This document shows positions 44,533-57,138 of a DNA stretch of 64,000 nucleotides, piece after piece (the first letter of the stretch is position 1; every line of letters starts with the position of its first letter). The notes under the pieces are model-generated. The model was not told where the DNA came from and searched no databases. It was given only the letters and a program-made list of their open reading frames with translations. The stretch comes from Hydnum rufescens UP504. Taxonomy: Eukaryota > Basidiomycota > Agaricomycetes > Cantharellales > Hydnaceae. The translations under genes were made by a program, and so were the position numbers. The stretch is from contig MU128922.1 in NCBI GenBank assembly GCA_014904985.1, positions 62,001 to 126,000 on the forward strand. The letters run 5' to 3'.

Positions 44533-47500
44533 TCAGTGACGAGCTCTCTTTCTCGTGCTTTTGAAGTTTGCAGCACCACTGGCGTGACTCGCCTGTGATG
44601 AAGGCTTATCGTGCGTTGCTCTCCGTTGACGTTCCAGCAAGGCCGATATCGCAGCTGCATCGTCTTCGTCTTCAGTGGTCGCCGACCTCTCCTCGCCATT
44701 CGTCGGATCGTCATCACGATGATCTACATCATCGTCGCCATCATCACCTTCTCGCCGTCGCTTCCGGTTGGAGCTCGATGGTTTTGGGCCCGGGGTCGGG
44801 TCAAGTGCAGGAGAGGCATCATCGCCGGCAGTGGGCCCAGCTGAGGAATTACGGGAAGGGGTGGCCACATTGTATCTCGGTCTTGGCCTAGGTCTACTTT
44901 TGACTTCATTCGGAACAGATGGGCTTGAGACGTCACCGCCCACTTCGGTCTCGTCTCCGGCGTCCTGAGGCGCTGTGGGATCGTCCTCGGCTTCTTTGCT
45001 ACCAGTGGTCCGGACGTGCACTGACTGGGGGCGCGGCGTCGAAACAAGATCCGGGTTATCTAGATCCTCCGCCCCGCTCGTCGTCGCCTCCGCTAAGATT
45101 TTGGCGTTCGCCGCCTTCTTGGCTATATTCTTGCCTTTAGCAACTATAGCTGCATAGAATGATGGCACTTGGAAAATCTTTCATAGACGTAAAAATCGGG
45201 ACACGGACCTTTATCTTTTGACATTGCACCCAGAAGACGCTTGTCGTACGACCTTTGGGCATCCCACGCTTTGGCTGTTGGGGGAACTTCGATCTTGGCG
45301 CCTTCGAGAGCCTTGTCCAAGTGTGCTTTGCTATGGTGAGGTATAGGATCATCAGATAATTAGAACGGTTCACATACATGAGTTAACTATGAGTGAGAAG
45401 GAATCGCGCGTACATCTTGGTTGCTTCCCGACTTTCAATGGTCGCCAATAATGCATGCAGGACACGAAAAAATTCGATGCTGTCCGTCTTCTTCTTCTTG
45501 TTGCCGCTACTCTCGTAACCAGCTATTCGTTTGACAATCCAGGAAAGGGAGATGGTGTGGATATCAACGACATATTGACTATCGAGTCGACGGTTAATCG
45601 ATAACTGGGCACCACGTATGACGAAAGCAGGCGCCAAAGCCTTAGCAAGAGCGACGCTATTGGACGGAGAGCTAGAGAGTCCGTCCATAAACATAGTGAA
45701 GGACTACAATCCAATCTCAACATTAGAGTTATGTCGCTCGGCCAGTGTTAGAGGAACTAACCTGACGAATGGCTTCGGTGGCAACGTGCACAACGACGTC
45801 GCCATGCTGTCTAAACATCCCTTCTTCCCTTAAAACGGTGACCAAGGTAGTGACACAATGATCAAACTGGTTGCCCAAACGCCCGTAGTAAGCAAGCAGC
45901 ACCGCCGAATGGCGAGCACTAATGGTGCCAGCATGAACACCCCTCAAGAAGTTATTGATGACATGTATGAAAGCGTGCTCGCTCTCGAGCCGAGCGCGAC
46001 TTTTGGCAAAAAGGTCATCGCCCAGTGACCCCTCAAAGCCTGTGGAAAACTTGCGTGGTTTCGCTTTCTTCGCCTTCGGAGGTGCCTCATCTTCGCTGTC
46101 ACTAGCGGCATGGACCGTGTCTCCCCCGTCACTCCCACCTGTTCCATTACGATATTCCAAGAGTTCGTCTGCAAAATGCTCGGCTTCAGCCTGGATGAAG
46201 CCGGCACACTGGTATTGCAATTTGTCTTCCATCGTCATGAACAGAGGCGAGAAGAACTCTGGATCTAACACGTTGCTCTTGGGATCGCGAGCAAATAGGA
46301 TGTACAGCGAGACGATGTTTTGGAACGACTATTGAAATGAAATTTCGAGGTTGAGGGTAACTCAAAACGGAGGGATGAAACATACATACCACGCGCTTGA
46401 CACCATCCGTGGCGTTCGATTGGCCCCCTCCAACGTACTCTTCCATTTTCTCTAAAAGTGCATCTCTTTGTTCCTTGAGAGAACGAATGCCGATGTCTTC
46501 CTCTGAACTTTGGCCGAGACTACCACGGATCTTCTTGGTCTTCCAAGTGATATGCAACGTCAAAATGTTCAGCGAATCCTCAACGAGCTAGGGAATGAAC
46601 TATGAGAATGTGAACTTTGAAGGCGCCTGCAACAGGATACACATACGGTTTCCTCCTCTTTACGACCGAGACGTCCGCGCTCAGCTAGAGCGCTGATGAT
46701 CTCCCAACCAGTAGACTGCTTGCCACCTTCATCTTCATCCATCCACGAGCTCAAATCTCGTCTAGAGAAGAGTATCGCCAAGCGAGATATAATAGTCTCT
46801 ATGGCCCTGATCTCATCTTCCGAAAAGCTGGCCACTTCCAATTCGTCACGACCAGATACAGCTCTCCTTAGAGAAACAGACACCTCTTCTTCAAGTTCCA
46901 GTGATTTGGCAGCGTTTGTGTTCGCTAGAGAGGTAGTTTTTAGAAGGTAGAGAACAGTCGATAATGCATTGGCAAGAACAGATGGCGATGATTGTGTCAA
47001 AATCTGCTTGGATACGTCATCCCAAAGAGTTTCATATGCCTAAACGAATACATCAGCGTGAGAGGGATTCTCGAGATACGCTATGAGCTCACGGTGATCA
47101 TTCTCATCTCGAGGTATAATTCCAAATTCATAAGTTGGGGTATGAGGAGGATTTCGGATATACGACTGAGATCTGTCTGATGTTTAGCGAATAACTTGGG
47201 CAAAGCTTTGATGAGATCACGCGTCATTTGTGCTTGTAGTCCCTCGGCATCGCCCTGAGAAATGATAAGATTAGTGAGGGGTCTGGCATGGAGCACGTCG
47301 CAAAAGAAGCATACGCTTTTCTTGGTGGACGCATCGGCTAATGTCTTTCGAAGGCATGCCAGTAGCACTTCAACCAAAACAGTCTCCTCGTGCTCTTCCA
47401 GCCTCCACGCTTCATCAACCGCATCATCGTCTCCGATATTCGAGGGAGCCTTCCCCTTGCGCGGTGTGTTTAGAAGTTTCGGCTTCTTTCGAAGCTTAGA

Positions 47501-49566
47501 AACGGCTCCAGAAGGCCCAGCTCCATCACTAGCCCCCGCGGAATGATCGAGGAGTAACAGCTCCAGTAGAACCTCCCAATCTCGCACAGCATCCACCTCA
47601 TCCCAGAGCGCCTCAACTGCCAAGGTCATGCGACTTTTCTGTGAACTACCCAGCACTGCAATTTCTTGCGTGCGGCGCTCACTAGCAAAAACGACCCCAG
47701 TAGCCTGGCTCTGAGATTCTTCCTCTTCAGCGCCGCTTCGTTTGGTTAACGCGGCATCCCAGTTCACAAGAAGGGTGGCGAGTGCCTTGGCACCAGCCAG
47801 CCCCTTCTCATGCTCCTTGGTTCCTCTGCGTCCAACAAGGCGTTGATTCACTGACTCCTCCCAAAAACCATGAACGAAACCGGCGACAGCTTTCCGGACT
47901 CGGGGCTCCTGGTCAAAGAGCAAAAGACACAGCGTTTCGCGCTGATCTTCTTCAAGAAGACTGTTGGAATCGATGGCACTCAGGACTTGTATCACAGCAA
48001 CGCGGACCGAGAGTTCGGTGTCATTCGTCGCCATAGCAATGAGCCGAGGTTTAAAGCGTTCGGTGAAATGTTGGAGTGTAATCAAATAATCTTCCTTGTT
48101 ATACAACGAAAGCAGTGATTTGACCGCTTCCAATCGAACGTTGGTATTCTACTCAATATCGAGATGAGTCAAGCACTACTCCACGAGGGAGAGTACTCAC
48201 TGTGTCAGATAAAACCCACCCCACATAACGCAAGTAATTTCCCTCCAGAAAGTGTGCAGGATGTCGTTTTAGCCACACACCCATTTCGTGCACACAGTCC
48301 GCGCGAATCCCCGGATCAGCGTCACGATACCGATGGACAAAAACACTGGAGATTTCTATTTGAGTGAAGTCTAGATCGCTGGTCGTGGTACAACCATCTC
48401 ACCCATCGAAGAACTCTTTCAGATATTCATTAATTTTGGTCTTCTTTCCTTTGATATCGGCAGCCTTAGCAGACAGAGTCTTCTCCCGCTCGCTAACCTG
48501 GTTGCTTCCTTTCCGCCGTTTTCGCTCGCCCTCCCGTTGTCTTGCTACTGTTTCAGCTTCTTTCTCCAGGCCAGCAGCAACGTTCGCGAGAGCACTCTCC
48601 ACTTCGAGAGCGACCACGGTAGCTGTATGGCGAAAGCTTCGAAGTTGGGCGGAAGACATTGCCACAATCCAGCCTTGAAGAGTCTGGATCAGTTCAGAAT
48701 CGAAGAGAGCCCCGGTTTCTGCTGCAGAAGCAATGAGACGATCGAAGAACTCCGCTAACGATTTGCGAAGCTTGCGGAAGACCGGCCGTTTGGACGCTAA
48801 TGGGTAACCTTGGGATTCGGTCTAAGAACATAATTTAACTTGGCTCAACATATATCGCAGACAGACTCGTACGCTTTTAATCTCTTCCACTAAATCGCCA
48901 AGAAACTCGACGACACCATCACTATCCATCACTTCATCTGAGTTTACAGAGGAGTTACATCCACATGCTCGGAATACACAGTTGATAAGATCGGCCAATG
49001 CAGCTTCGGGGGTTGATTGAAACGAGTCTAGAAAGTCCTGAACGGTGCTCTGAAGAGCAGTAGCAGGATTCAGAAGTGCATCTGCGAACAGTAGAAGTCA
49101 AGTACACCTGCATACAAGCGACATGGAGGGGTAACTTGCTGAAGAGGACGTTATCATCCGTGATAGACGCGTCATTTGTCGTTAGAGACGCGTGTGAGGG
49201 CTTCTCCTTTCGCCTTTTAGTGGACCCGTTAGTCACTCGCGGTTTCTTGACCGGAGGCTGCCTTGATGTCTTGGACTTCGAGATAGCGTTCTTCGGGCGG
49301 GGATCAACAAAACTTGGCCCATCATCGTCATCGACGTCACTCGGCTCATCATTTGATAGGTCTGATTCTTGTCCCTCGACGTTTTCGTCATTATCATCGC
49401 GTTCGTCGTCAGAACCCAGGGCACGCTTGCGCTTCTGGCCGTTGGCTACCGACGCGTCAATCAAATACTAACCATAACCGAACGAACAAAACATCCCACC
49501 GGAGACGAAGAAGTGCGCCTGCTTCCGCTCCCTGTTTGAGCGGCGGACGGTGGTGGTAGTGGACAT
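44533..49566 (-). CDS. SCC3: cohesin subunit SCC3 / STAG (many exons)
   Basis: The minus strand from an ATG at 49566 (MSTTTTVRRSNRERKQAHFF) encodes a long, multi-exon protein. An acidic and basic N-terminal tail (KRKRALGSDDERDDNDENVE) is followed by the STAG domain: SSAQLRSFRHTATVVALEVE, then a Lys-rich helix. The stromalin-conservative region follows near 48000-48130: KPRLIAMATNDTELSVRVAV and LLEEDQRETLCLLLFDQEPR. The remaining exons down to 45390 form HEAT-like helices (for example QLSINRRLDSQYVVDIHTIS). The last exon is a disordered, charged tail ending KSTRKRARH. SCC3 binds the Scc1 kleisin and holds sister chromatids together with Smc1 and Smc3. The fungal size of about 1200-1300 aa fits 5 kb with about 15 short introns. 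I did not resolve every splice site. It is divergent from IRE1 by 99 bp. Confidence 0.9.
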
Positions 49567-49665
49567 ACCAAGCTCCCGCAAAGTGGTGGTTGAGTCTCGG
49601 CAGGAGCCGGCCGGCTGGTCAGCATTTCCACACACAGCCAGTCTGGTCGACTGGATGCTTTGCCA
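49567..49665. promoter_or_regulatory. 99-bp shared promoter of SCC3 and IRE1
   Basis: The divergent start codons at 49566 and 49666 leave only 99 bp, so the promoters and leaders of both genes overlap here. Confidence 0.55.
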
Positions 49666-49675
49666 ATGTATCTAG
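49655..49675 (+). other. overlapping uORF before IRE1
   Basis: An ATG at 49655 starts a six-codon frame that stops with TAG at 49673-49675, overlapping the main start at 49666 in another frame. If it lies in the mRNA leader it could lower initiation at the main start. It may instead be upstream of the true transcription start. Confidence 0.35.
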
Positions 49676-52600
49676 TCTTTGTCTGCCTTTTACTTCCTCT
49701 GCTTGTTCTTTCGGGACAAGACCAGCCACTCGTCAGAGCACCGAGCCCTCGCAGTCTCGCAGTTCGCCGTCCATCTTCAGCTTTTGGCGACCCAAGGGCG
49801 GAGAGCATCGAAGAGCTCGCCCTCACTGACATCGTCTTGACTGCATCGGTTGATGGCAAATTTCATGCTTTTAATCGGACCAACGGTCAACTCAAATGGT
49901 CTATGCGAGATGTCCCATCCAACCCCCAAAGTTATCCCTTGCTACATGAACTAGTCCGGACCGACCACACATCTCGCGATATCCATGAAGATGATGTAGA
50001 ATCAGACGATATATACATTATCGAGCCCCAATCTGGAGAGATCTTTGTAGTGCCACCTGGATCTTCGGCCGGTACTCCTTTGGAGCGTTTGCCATTCACC
50101 ATTCCGCAGCTTGTTGAAATGTCCCCTTTCCGTTTTGTTGGAGATGACCAGCGTATGTTTCTAGGCCGAAAAGAGACTAGTATTGTCACATTGGACCTGG
50201 ATACTGGTAGTATTATATCCATATACGCTGATCAATGCATCTGGGATGAGGCCAACGCAACGACTGCCGGAGAAACTCGTGATTTCACCGGAGTCCTGGA
50301 CGAACCCGATGATTTCGAGTCCAAGGCCCCCGGAGGCAAGATTACAAGCCAACGGAGAGAAATACACATTGGGCGGACTGATTATCACGTCGCTGTCCAT
50401 ATTCGAGGACGTGGTATCGTTCAAAACCTCTCCTTTTCGGTCTATGGACCCAACAATGTGGATCGGGAACGTCAGCTGGCATGGACTCGCACACAAGACG
50501 ACCGCTACCTTCAACCATTGACAGATGGCCAGATCATGTCATTCCGGACTTCCAAGGATCCTGGTGACCCTCTAGAGTGGTCCAATAAGCTATCCCATCC
50601 AACGTGAGCAACAGCTTATCCTTATACGCACCCCACTATTAAGATATTTATATGATTCTTAGTGTGGCCGTATTTGACGTTCTCACAGTTTCGAGTCGTC
50701 GAGATCCTATTGTATTGCTTCAACCTCGCCCACCCCTCACTAAGCTTTTTACAAGTCCAAGTCATCGCTCTCAGATCGCATCTCTTCCGGATAGTACGTA
50801 TGTTGGCCTCATTGGCGAGTCCCTTTATGCCATGAGCCACCTAAACTACCCTTTGGTGGCGTTTTCTCGGCGTGGTGCTGGCCGGAGACGGGTCACCCTC
50901 CACGCTGGATCAGAACTGGTACTTCCAGATGATGAAGACATCTCATGTAGTACCTTGAAATGCCTGGTTGGTACCCACCAATCAGAATACGCCGCGTCTT
51001 CTCGCCTTTCTCGCTTGCTCGACAGCGGGACAAAACTCCATATTGATGGAGCGAATCGTGACCCGGACCCAGACGATGATATACCAACGTTGAATTCGAA
51101 TTCCGTCCAGCCATTGCCCCCACTGCGGATTGCACACCCACCAAGGCAATGGAGAGCGTCCTGGATCCAAGGCGCAGGCGCTCTGCTTCTTGGTGTCATT
51201 GGTTACCTCAGTTTTTATCCCTCTTCGGTGCCATTGCAACAGAGCTCTTTAGATGAAGCCCCTGTAGACGTGGCACCCGACCTGAACCCTGCCCCTCCCC
51301 GCGAAACAACTATGCCCACCACATCTCAAAGTGTTCCCACTCCTAAAACCATCTCTAGCAAACTGGTTCCTAAATCCATCGAAGAAACTGATCCGGAGGA
51401 TGATATTCCCGCCGACTCTGAGGGGGTTGGGAAGTCGCGTCGGAAACAAAAGCCACGAAATAGAGGGAGAGGCAAGAAGGGTAAATCTAGAGTCGTTCTC
51501 GACGAAGGGGAGCTTCCCGTGACATACACTGAAGAGGGCGCCATCGATAAATCAGATGGCCTAGTCAAGGTTGATCTGCCCCAGACGCTCGATTCTGTGG
51601 ATTTCACTGTTGCTGGTGCTGCCCTTCCCATCACCCAGAATACACATGATATTCCTGCAGTCTTCTCGCCTCGTCCAACGGAATCAACCCTGACGGTCTT
51701 CGAGGGACCTGAGAGCCCTCTCGGTGTGTTCAGTGTAATGTGCGGCTGAACTTACGTCATTGACCATCCCTCTGGATTAGGATTCGGATCTCATGGTACA
51801 GTCGTGTACCGTGGTTCGTTTCAGGGCCGTGCGGTGGCAGTCAAACGTCTCCTTCAAGATTTCGTCACCGTGGCCTCTCGCGAGGTCACTCTGTTGCAAG
51901 AATCTGACGACCATCCGAACGTCATTCGATACTTTTACCAGGAGAGCAGGAATAACTTTCTCTATATCGCTCTAGAACTTTGTCCTGCATCGCTGGAAGA
52001 TATTCTTCGCCATCCCAACATTTTCCCAGAGATCGCCGCTGTCTTCCACCCCAAGAGAGCCTTGGCTCAGATTACGGCTGGTCTACAGCACTTGCATTCC
52101 CTCAAAATTGTGCACCGAGACATCAAGCCGCAAAACATCCTCATATCCCAAGCTAAGAATGGGGTGCATCGCATGCTTATTTCCGACTTCGGCCTGTGCA
52201 AAAAACTGGGTACAGATGAGACCAGCTTCCTTCCAACTCAGCATGGACCACTAGGAGCTGGAACTGCAGGGTGGCGTGCTCCAGAGATTCTCCGGGGCGA
52301 GGTAAACCTAGATGTATCCACCATCGATTCATTAGGGTCGATGGACCAAGAAGAGAACAGTTCAACCGTGGGAAGCCTCGGTGGGTCTGGCTTAAGCTCA
52401 GGCTCGGGCAAAGACCATGGAAATCGCATGCGACTAACCAAGTCTGTGGACATCTTTGCCTTGGGATGCCTATTCTTCTACACTCTGACCTGCGGCGAAC
52501 ATCCTTTTGGCGGGCCGTTCGATCGGGAGTCAAATATTCTCAAAGACGAGAAAGATCTTTCGTGGTTAGAGAGATTGGGCGAAGAGGGTGAAGAAGCGAG

Positions 52601-53204
52601 GGATCTCATCAACAAGATGTTGAATCCTCAACCGAAACTCCGGTATGTCAGGCCTTGGCCTTCGTGTCGGCGCTAGCCTCTAATGTATATTTAGCCTCGA
52701 CACAACTGCTTGTCTTATTCACCCATTCTTCTGGACCCCCGCTCGTCGTCTCAGCTTCCTCCAGGATGCATCCGATCGTTTCGAGATTATGGGGCGGGAC
52801 CCCCCGAACCTGGTCTTATTTCACTAGAGACTGACGCCCATGATGTCGTCGGGGTCGATTGGCATCGGCGACTTGACAAAACCCTCATCGACAACCTGGG
52901 GAAGTTTCGTAAGTACAACGGCAAATCGGTCCAGGATCTTCTCCGTGCATTGCGCAATAAGGTGCCTAGTCGTTCTCCTAGTTCCCTTGGTCCGATTTAA
53001 ACTGGCTCCCATGATTAGAAACATCACTATCAAGATCTTCCAGAAAACGTAAAGCGACATCTTGGCCCATTACCGGAAGGCTTCTTGCACTATTTTACTC
53101 GCCGATTCCCGCGTCTTTTCCTTCATGTTTACTACGCGATCGCCACATCCTCGTTGAGGGGTGAACCCATGTTCAAATCTTATTTCGAGCTGCACGACGT
53201 CTAA
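49666..53204 (+). CDS. IRE1: IRE1, ER stress sensor kinase/endoribonuclease, about 1104 aa (5 exons, one homopolymer frameshift)
   Basis: Exons 49666-50603, 50663-51723, 51781-52642, 52695-52961 and 53019-53204. A signal peptide (MYLVFVCLLLPLLVLSG) leads into the luminal beta-propeller-like domain (TDIVLTASVDGKFHAFNRTN, GEIFVVPPGSS). A transmembrane helix, GAGALLLGVIGYLSF, lies near residue 480, then a disordered basic linker. The kinase starts at exon 3: GFGSHGTVVYRG, AVAVKRLL with the ATP Lys, VHRDIKPQNIL, ISDFGLCKKL. The KEN RNase domain reads GVDWHRRLDKTL, NLGKFRKYNGKSVQDLLRAL and KHHYQDLPENVKRHLG, ending FELHDV. In fungi IRE1 senses unfolded protein and splices the HAC1/XBP1-type mRNA. 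The exons sum to 3314 nt. One added C at the C6 run 52800-52805 restores a continuous frame. Without it the frame ends just after the kinase. Confidence 0.93.
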
Positions 53205-53804
53205 GGCTTGACCCACCATTGCTATACTGTGCATTTGCTTTAGTTCCCTTTGCTTCCCTTACTTTATGATATCGACATTACTGTAGCTTTGCGACCACTT
53301 CATACCTTATTTGTACCCGTACAACACCAACCAGGAATTTATTAGAACTACGGCAATCAAGGTCTTCGGTGGATACCGCTTTTTGCAATTGCCTTCGCAG
53401 CCCATCTTCGAGTGTTGAACCAACATACACCATTGACATTCGGCAATCCAGTCGCCCCCAGGGGCCAAAATTGCGCTTGAGACCAATGCAACAACAGAAT
53501 TTCTGTGTAGGTCGCTTTCATACTAACTGAAAGCTTATTACAGTACTGTACGTGACAATACAGAATACATACTGAAGACGTGCGATTGAAGTCTCAGCTG
53601 TCCAATCCTGAGCTATGCTGTCTTGAAATTTAGCCTACTCAACCAAGCCCCAGTCTCAAGTTAACACATCTGACACGGACAGGTTCGAAATTTGGTTTCA
53701 AGATATAATGCATCTACTCTCGGATTCTTTGCCTTTTCCCATCCCTGTGCCATCCTCCATCTCTCTTCTACCCTTTGCATTTATTCTTCTGTTTGCATCT
53801 CGGG
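53205..53804. other. intergenic, nothing recognised
   Basis: About 600 bp between IRE1 and the single-pass membrane gene. It is AT-rich and likely holds the 3' end of IRE1 and the promoter of the next gene. Confidence 0.45.
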
Positions 53805-54773
53805 ATGCCATCGGTCCCCTTTCCCAATACTCCGGCACCGTCTTCGGGCCTTGTTAATCCAATGTCACAAAATGGGACTTCTACTAATTCGCGAACTGTC
53901 GGGAACTCGACTACCGATGACCCCGACGCATACAACTCAGGCCCGCAACCAAGCATGGAGATTGGGTTCGTTATCCTAGGTACGATATATGCTATTTTCC
54001 TTCAGGCCTTGAATGCAGGGGAGCTCAAATGATATGCCTGAAGGAATACTCATCGCAATAATCCTAATGGTCATCTTCTACTTTAATATACGGAAGTGGT
54101 GCAGTTTCCGTGTCAAAACACATGTGAAGAAAGGTGGGCCTTGAGATCTTCGAATTCTTAGTGTATAATCCTTATTTTCTCCCGTATAGCCAAAGAAGCG
54201 TCCCCGACGAAAAGAATCTCATTTGCTTTGCCTCCGCGTAACCCAGCTGTATCAGGCCTCACAAGGATACCTCCCAGATCTTCTTCTCGTCATCCACACA
54301 AAGTGTCTCCACTTGATCCAATCGCTCTTCCGACCTACCCCTCTCACCCAGAGCCCTCGGACCCTGCACCACAAGCCCCCCCGGCGTTGGCGCAGTCGAT
54401 GCCAGTGGACTCTTCCCCTTTCGCCCCTGTCCTTCGAGACCTCTCACTTGTGGAGCTGCAAGAACACTACGACATCGCGAGGGAACGGATCTCGGCCTGG
54501 CGCCAGGCGCTTCCCGTCGATGACTGCAGACAATTGGCCCATTCTCCCACCACCACACAGAGTTCCCAAGACACGGTGGTGGTTACGGATTCCCAGACAG
54601 GGTTGAAATCCCAGGAAACGAGGATGATGACAGACACACCCTCAGTCCCCGACTCGAGCAGTGGCGCTCAGCGCTCGTCATCGAGGGCATCATCTCGATG
54701 GTTCACTTTTATCCTTCCTGGTCCAAGTACACCATCGCTAGAAGACCCTCATCCCACTAAATTTAATACATAG
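53805..54773 (+). CDS. single-pass membrane protein with Ser/Pro-rich tail, 282 aa (3 exons)
   Basis: Exons 53805-53979, 54044-54133 and 54190-54773 sum to 283 codons. The N-terminal 48 residues are polar and Thr/Asn-rich (MPSVPFPNTPAPSSGLVNPM). A single hydrophobic helix follows across the first intron (MEIGFVILGILIAIILMVIF), then a basic stretch (RKWCSFRVKTHVKKAKEA) that would hold the tail in the cytoplasm. The last 190 residues are Pro/Ser-rich, with one short helix (LSLVELQEHYDIARERISAW). No signal peptide precedes the helix, so a type III or signal-anchor topology is likely. I recognise no family and assign no function. Confidence 0.7.
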
Positions 54774-57138
54774 TAATTTACTGCGCTGTCACCATGAGAG
54801 ATCGATCGCTGGCGCCAGGATTTCTTGGGGTTGGTCGTCGCATGCTTGGCGGGACCGCAAAATTAATGGAATGAATGGGAGGCTGGTACCTCGCCCATAC
54901 TCCTAGCTGATCCGGGACGTGAACAACAGTGTCTATAGCTACAGCCTCTCCTGATGGTACTGAAAATATATGGACAATGAAGTCATAATTCATACTATTA
55001 CGCTACACGACCCATCCGTGAATCTAGTGAGATACCATTAGACCGTTTGAATGAGAAAGCCTCGGATAATCGAGGATTACGCCGCGGAGGATCACCATCG
55101 GCGCCGCAGACCGAGTTGACGTAGCTATCTTCCGCAAGCGTAAGAACTGCCGGCTCGCAGCTTTATCTTTTTCGGGTAGACTTGCAATATACTTCCCCCT
55201 CTTAAAGGAGTTGTCTGCAACCAGGATAGATGGTTTGTTGAGGCCATCTGAACTAAACATGGTCATTCAGAAGGGTGCATCCCTAGGGCGACGCCGGGAG
55301 TATGCACTGGGATAAGTTGCCAAGATGGGAGGGCACAATGAATACCAATATTCATTGAGGGCAATTATGTGAAAGGTATTTCCCATTCATTAGGGGGCTT
55401 CACAGTAGAGAAAACTAGAGCAAAACTGAAAGCAAAAGTGTGACACAAGTGCCAGTTTTGTTTTTGCGGCGATACAACGGATTTGATGACGGTCCCCCGG
55501 AAGTGGCTGTACTTCACAGAACTGGGTGAAGCCCAGTTTTGCTCCAGTTTTCCGCCACTTGGACCTCTGGAGCTGCTTCACAAAACTGGAGCAAAACTGC
55601 ACTTTTGTTCCAGTTTTGCCCAGTTTTGCCAAGTCTTTTCCAGTTTTGATTTTTCAGTTGTGTCACACTTTTGCTCCAGTTTCGCTACCGTGAACACCCT
55701 ATTGTAATGAACTTTGAGTCATTCTTTTCGAAGAGCATTTAGCCATGTATTGCCCTCCTCAATGCGTATGAATTCCAGAGAGCGAACGTTCGTAGGATTG
55801 CTGAATTCAGGGGAAGATACTCCAGAATGGGGACATCAAGGGATTGCATCAACAAAAGGGTATGAGAGCACCAAATGGATGGCAGAAATCCCCCCAGGCG
55901 CTTGACCGCAGTATCATCAAGAAGTCTCATTCCGGCATGCAGGGAAGCGACGGCATTGGCGTGGTCCGCGGATTGGAGAAATCTGTCGGCGAGTGCCGAT
56001 TCTATTACATGGACTGCTGCGGACCTCTGACAATATTTTTTTCTCTCATATTGGCCTGCTGCAAGGTGCCACTTCAGCAATAGACTCGGAAGTTGCTGGC
56101 GCGCCCACGGCGTTAAGGATCGCTATCACGAATTAATCGGACTTTAATTCCGTTCCTCTGAAAAGTGCACGACTTCTAAGTACTGAATATGCTACTGCGC
56201 TAATCTGATGCGAACACCATGGAAAATACGATATTTTGGCTTGCAGTGGTGGTGATTAGCATAGGACCGTGGGTAGAATGTTTTACATTTCGTTTCAGTG
56301 TTATTGCAAGGGACATACTGAGCTCGCGAGAGGTGGTGAATCTTTATCCAGGTCGCAGATTCCTTGACCAAACAGGGGTGCAAAACGCAGGATTTCAAGG
56401 GTAAGAGCACATGGGCAGAGCGCAAAAATATCTAAGACTGCATATCTCCCGTACGTAAATGCTCATATCAAGACCGCTTGTATCAAGACAGCAGGGCGGA
56501 AGATTTCCTCACAGACCGCCGCCGGTGGCACAGATTCGCAGGAAAGCCCTCCAAGTAAGGGATTATCGGCCAAATTTTAGGATCGGACAGCAGATCGCCC
56601 TACGGAACACCCAAGGCACGCCAAATAGAATCACCCGAACCTCACACTGGGAATCTAGATCGATTTTATGGTTACTTGGTTTGGGATCCGAGCGGACAGA
56701 GCCATTATAGGTGTTAATTTATATTTAGGCCACATCATTTTTTGTCACCAGTGCTCGTTGGCTCCACATGCTCGAAGTCGGGATTACCTGGGCGGCACCG
56801 CATACATCTAGGACGTTTCCAAGGGTGGGCATCCGCAACTGGCTGATACGTAGTTTGCCGCTGTACTGATGCACTGTCTATTTTTTCCTGTCGTAAGGAA
56901 TTTAGCCGGTGGATTCAATCCCACATGACTGCAGGCTTTCTCTCTTAAGCAATGGCCACAGTTGAATGAGGGTACAATTCACCATCAGATCTCCGATACA
57001 CTGCATATAGTGCTGCTGGAGGAGCCATTCCTGGGTCCTAACTACAGCCGCGACATCTCCAACGAAAGGAAATAGATAGCCTTATTATTTGATCCCCTTC
57101 AGTCCCCCCTGCTGCTGTCCTCGATCCTTCCCCCCTCA
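54774..57138. other. intergenic with one MITE
   Basis: About 2.4 kb without a supported gene. The MITE at 55399-55694 is listed separately. Short frames elsewhere (55023-55266, 56192-56425, 56459-56710) lack motifs. Confidence 0.4.
55399..55694. mobile_element. MITE with CCAGTTTTGC subterminal repeats, 296 bp
   Basis: The ends are inverted: TTCACAGTAG...AAACTAGAGCAAAA on the left and TTTTGCTCCAGTTTCGCTAC...GTGAA on the right, and the next inner blocks (GTGTGACACA / TGTGTCACAC) are also inverted. The interior repeats CCAGTTTTGC or its complement about eight times. No coding frame. No target duplication that I could see. Confidence 0.7.
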
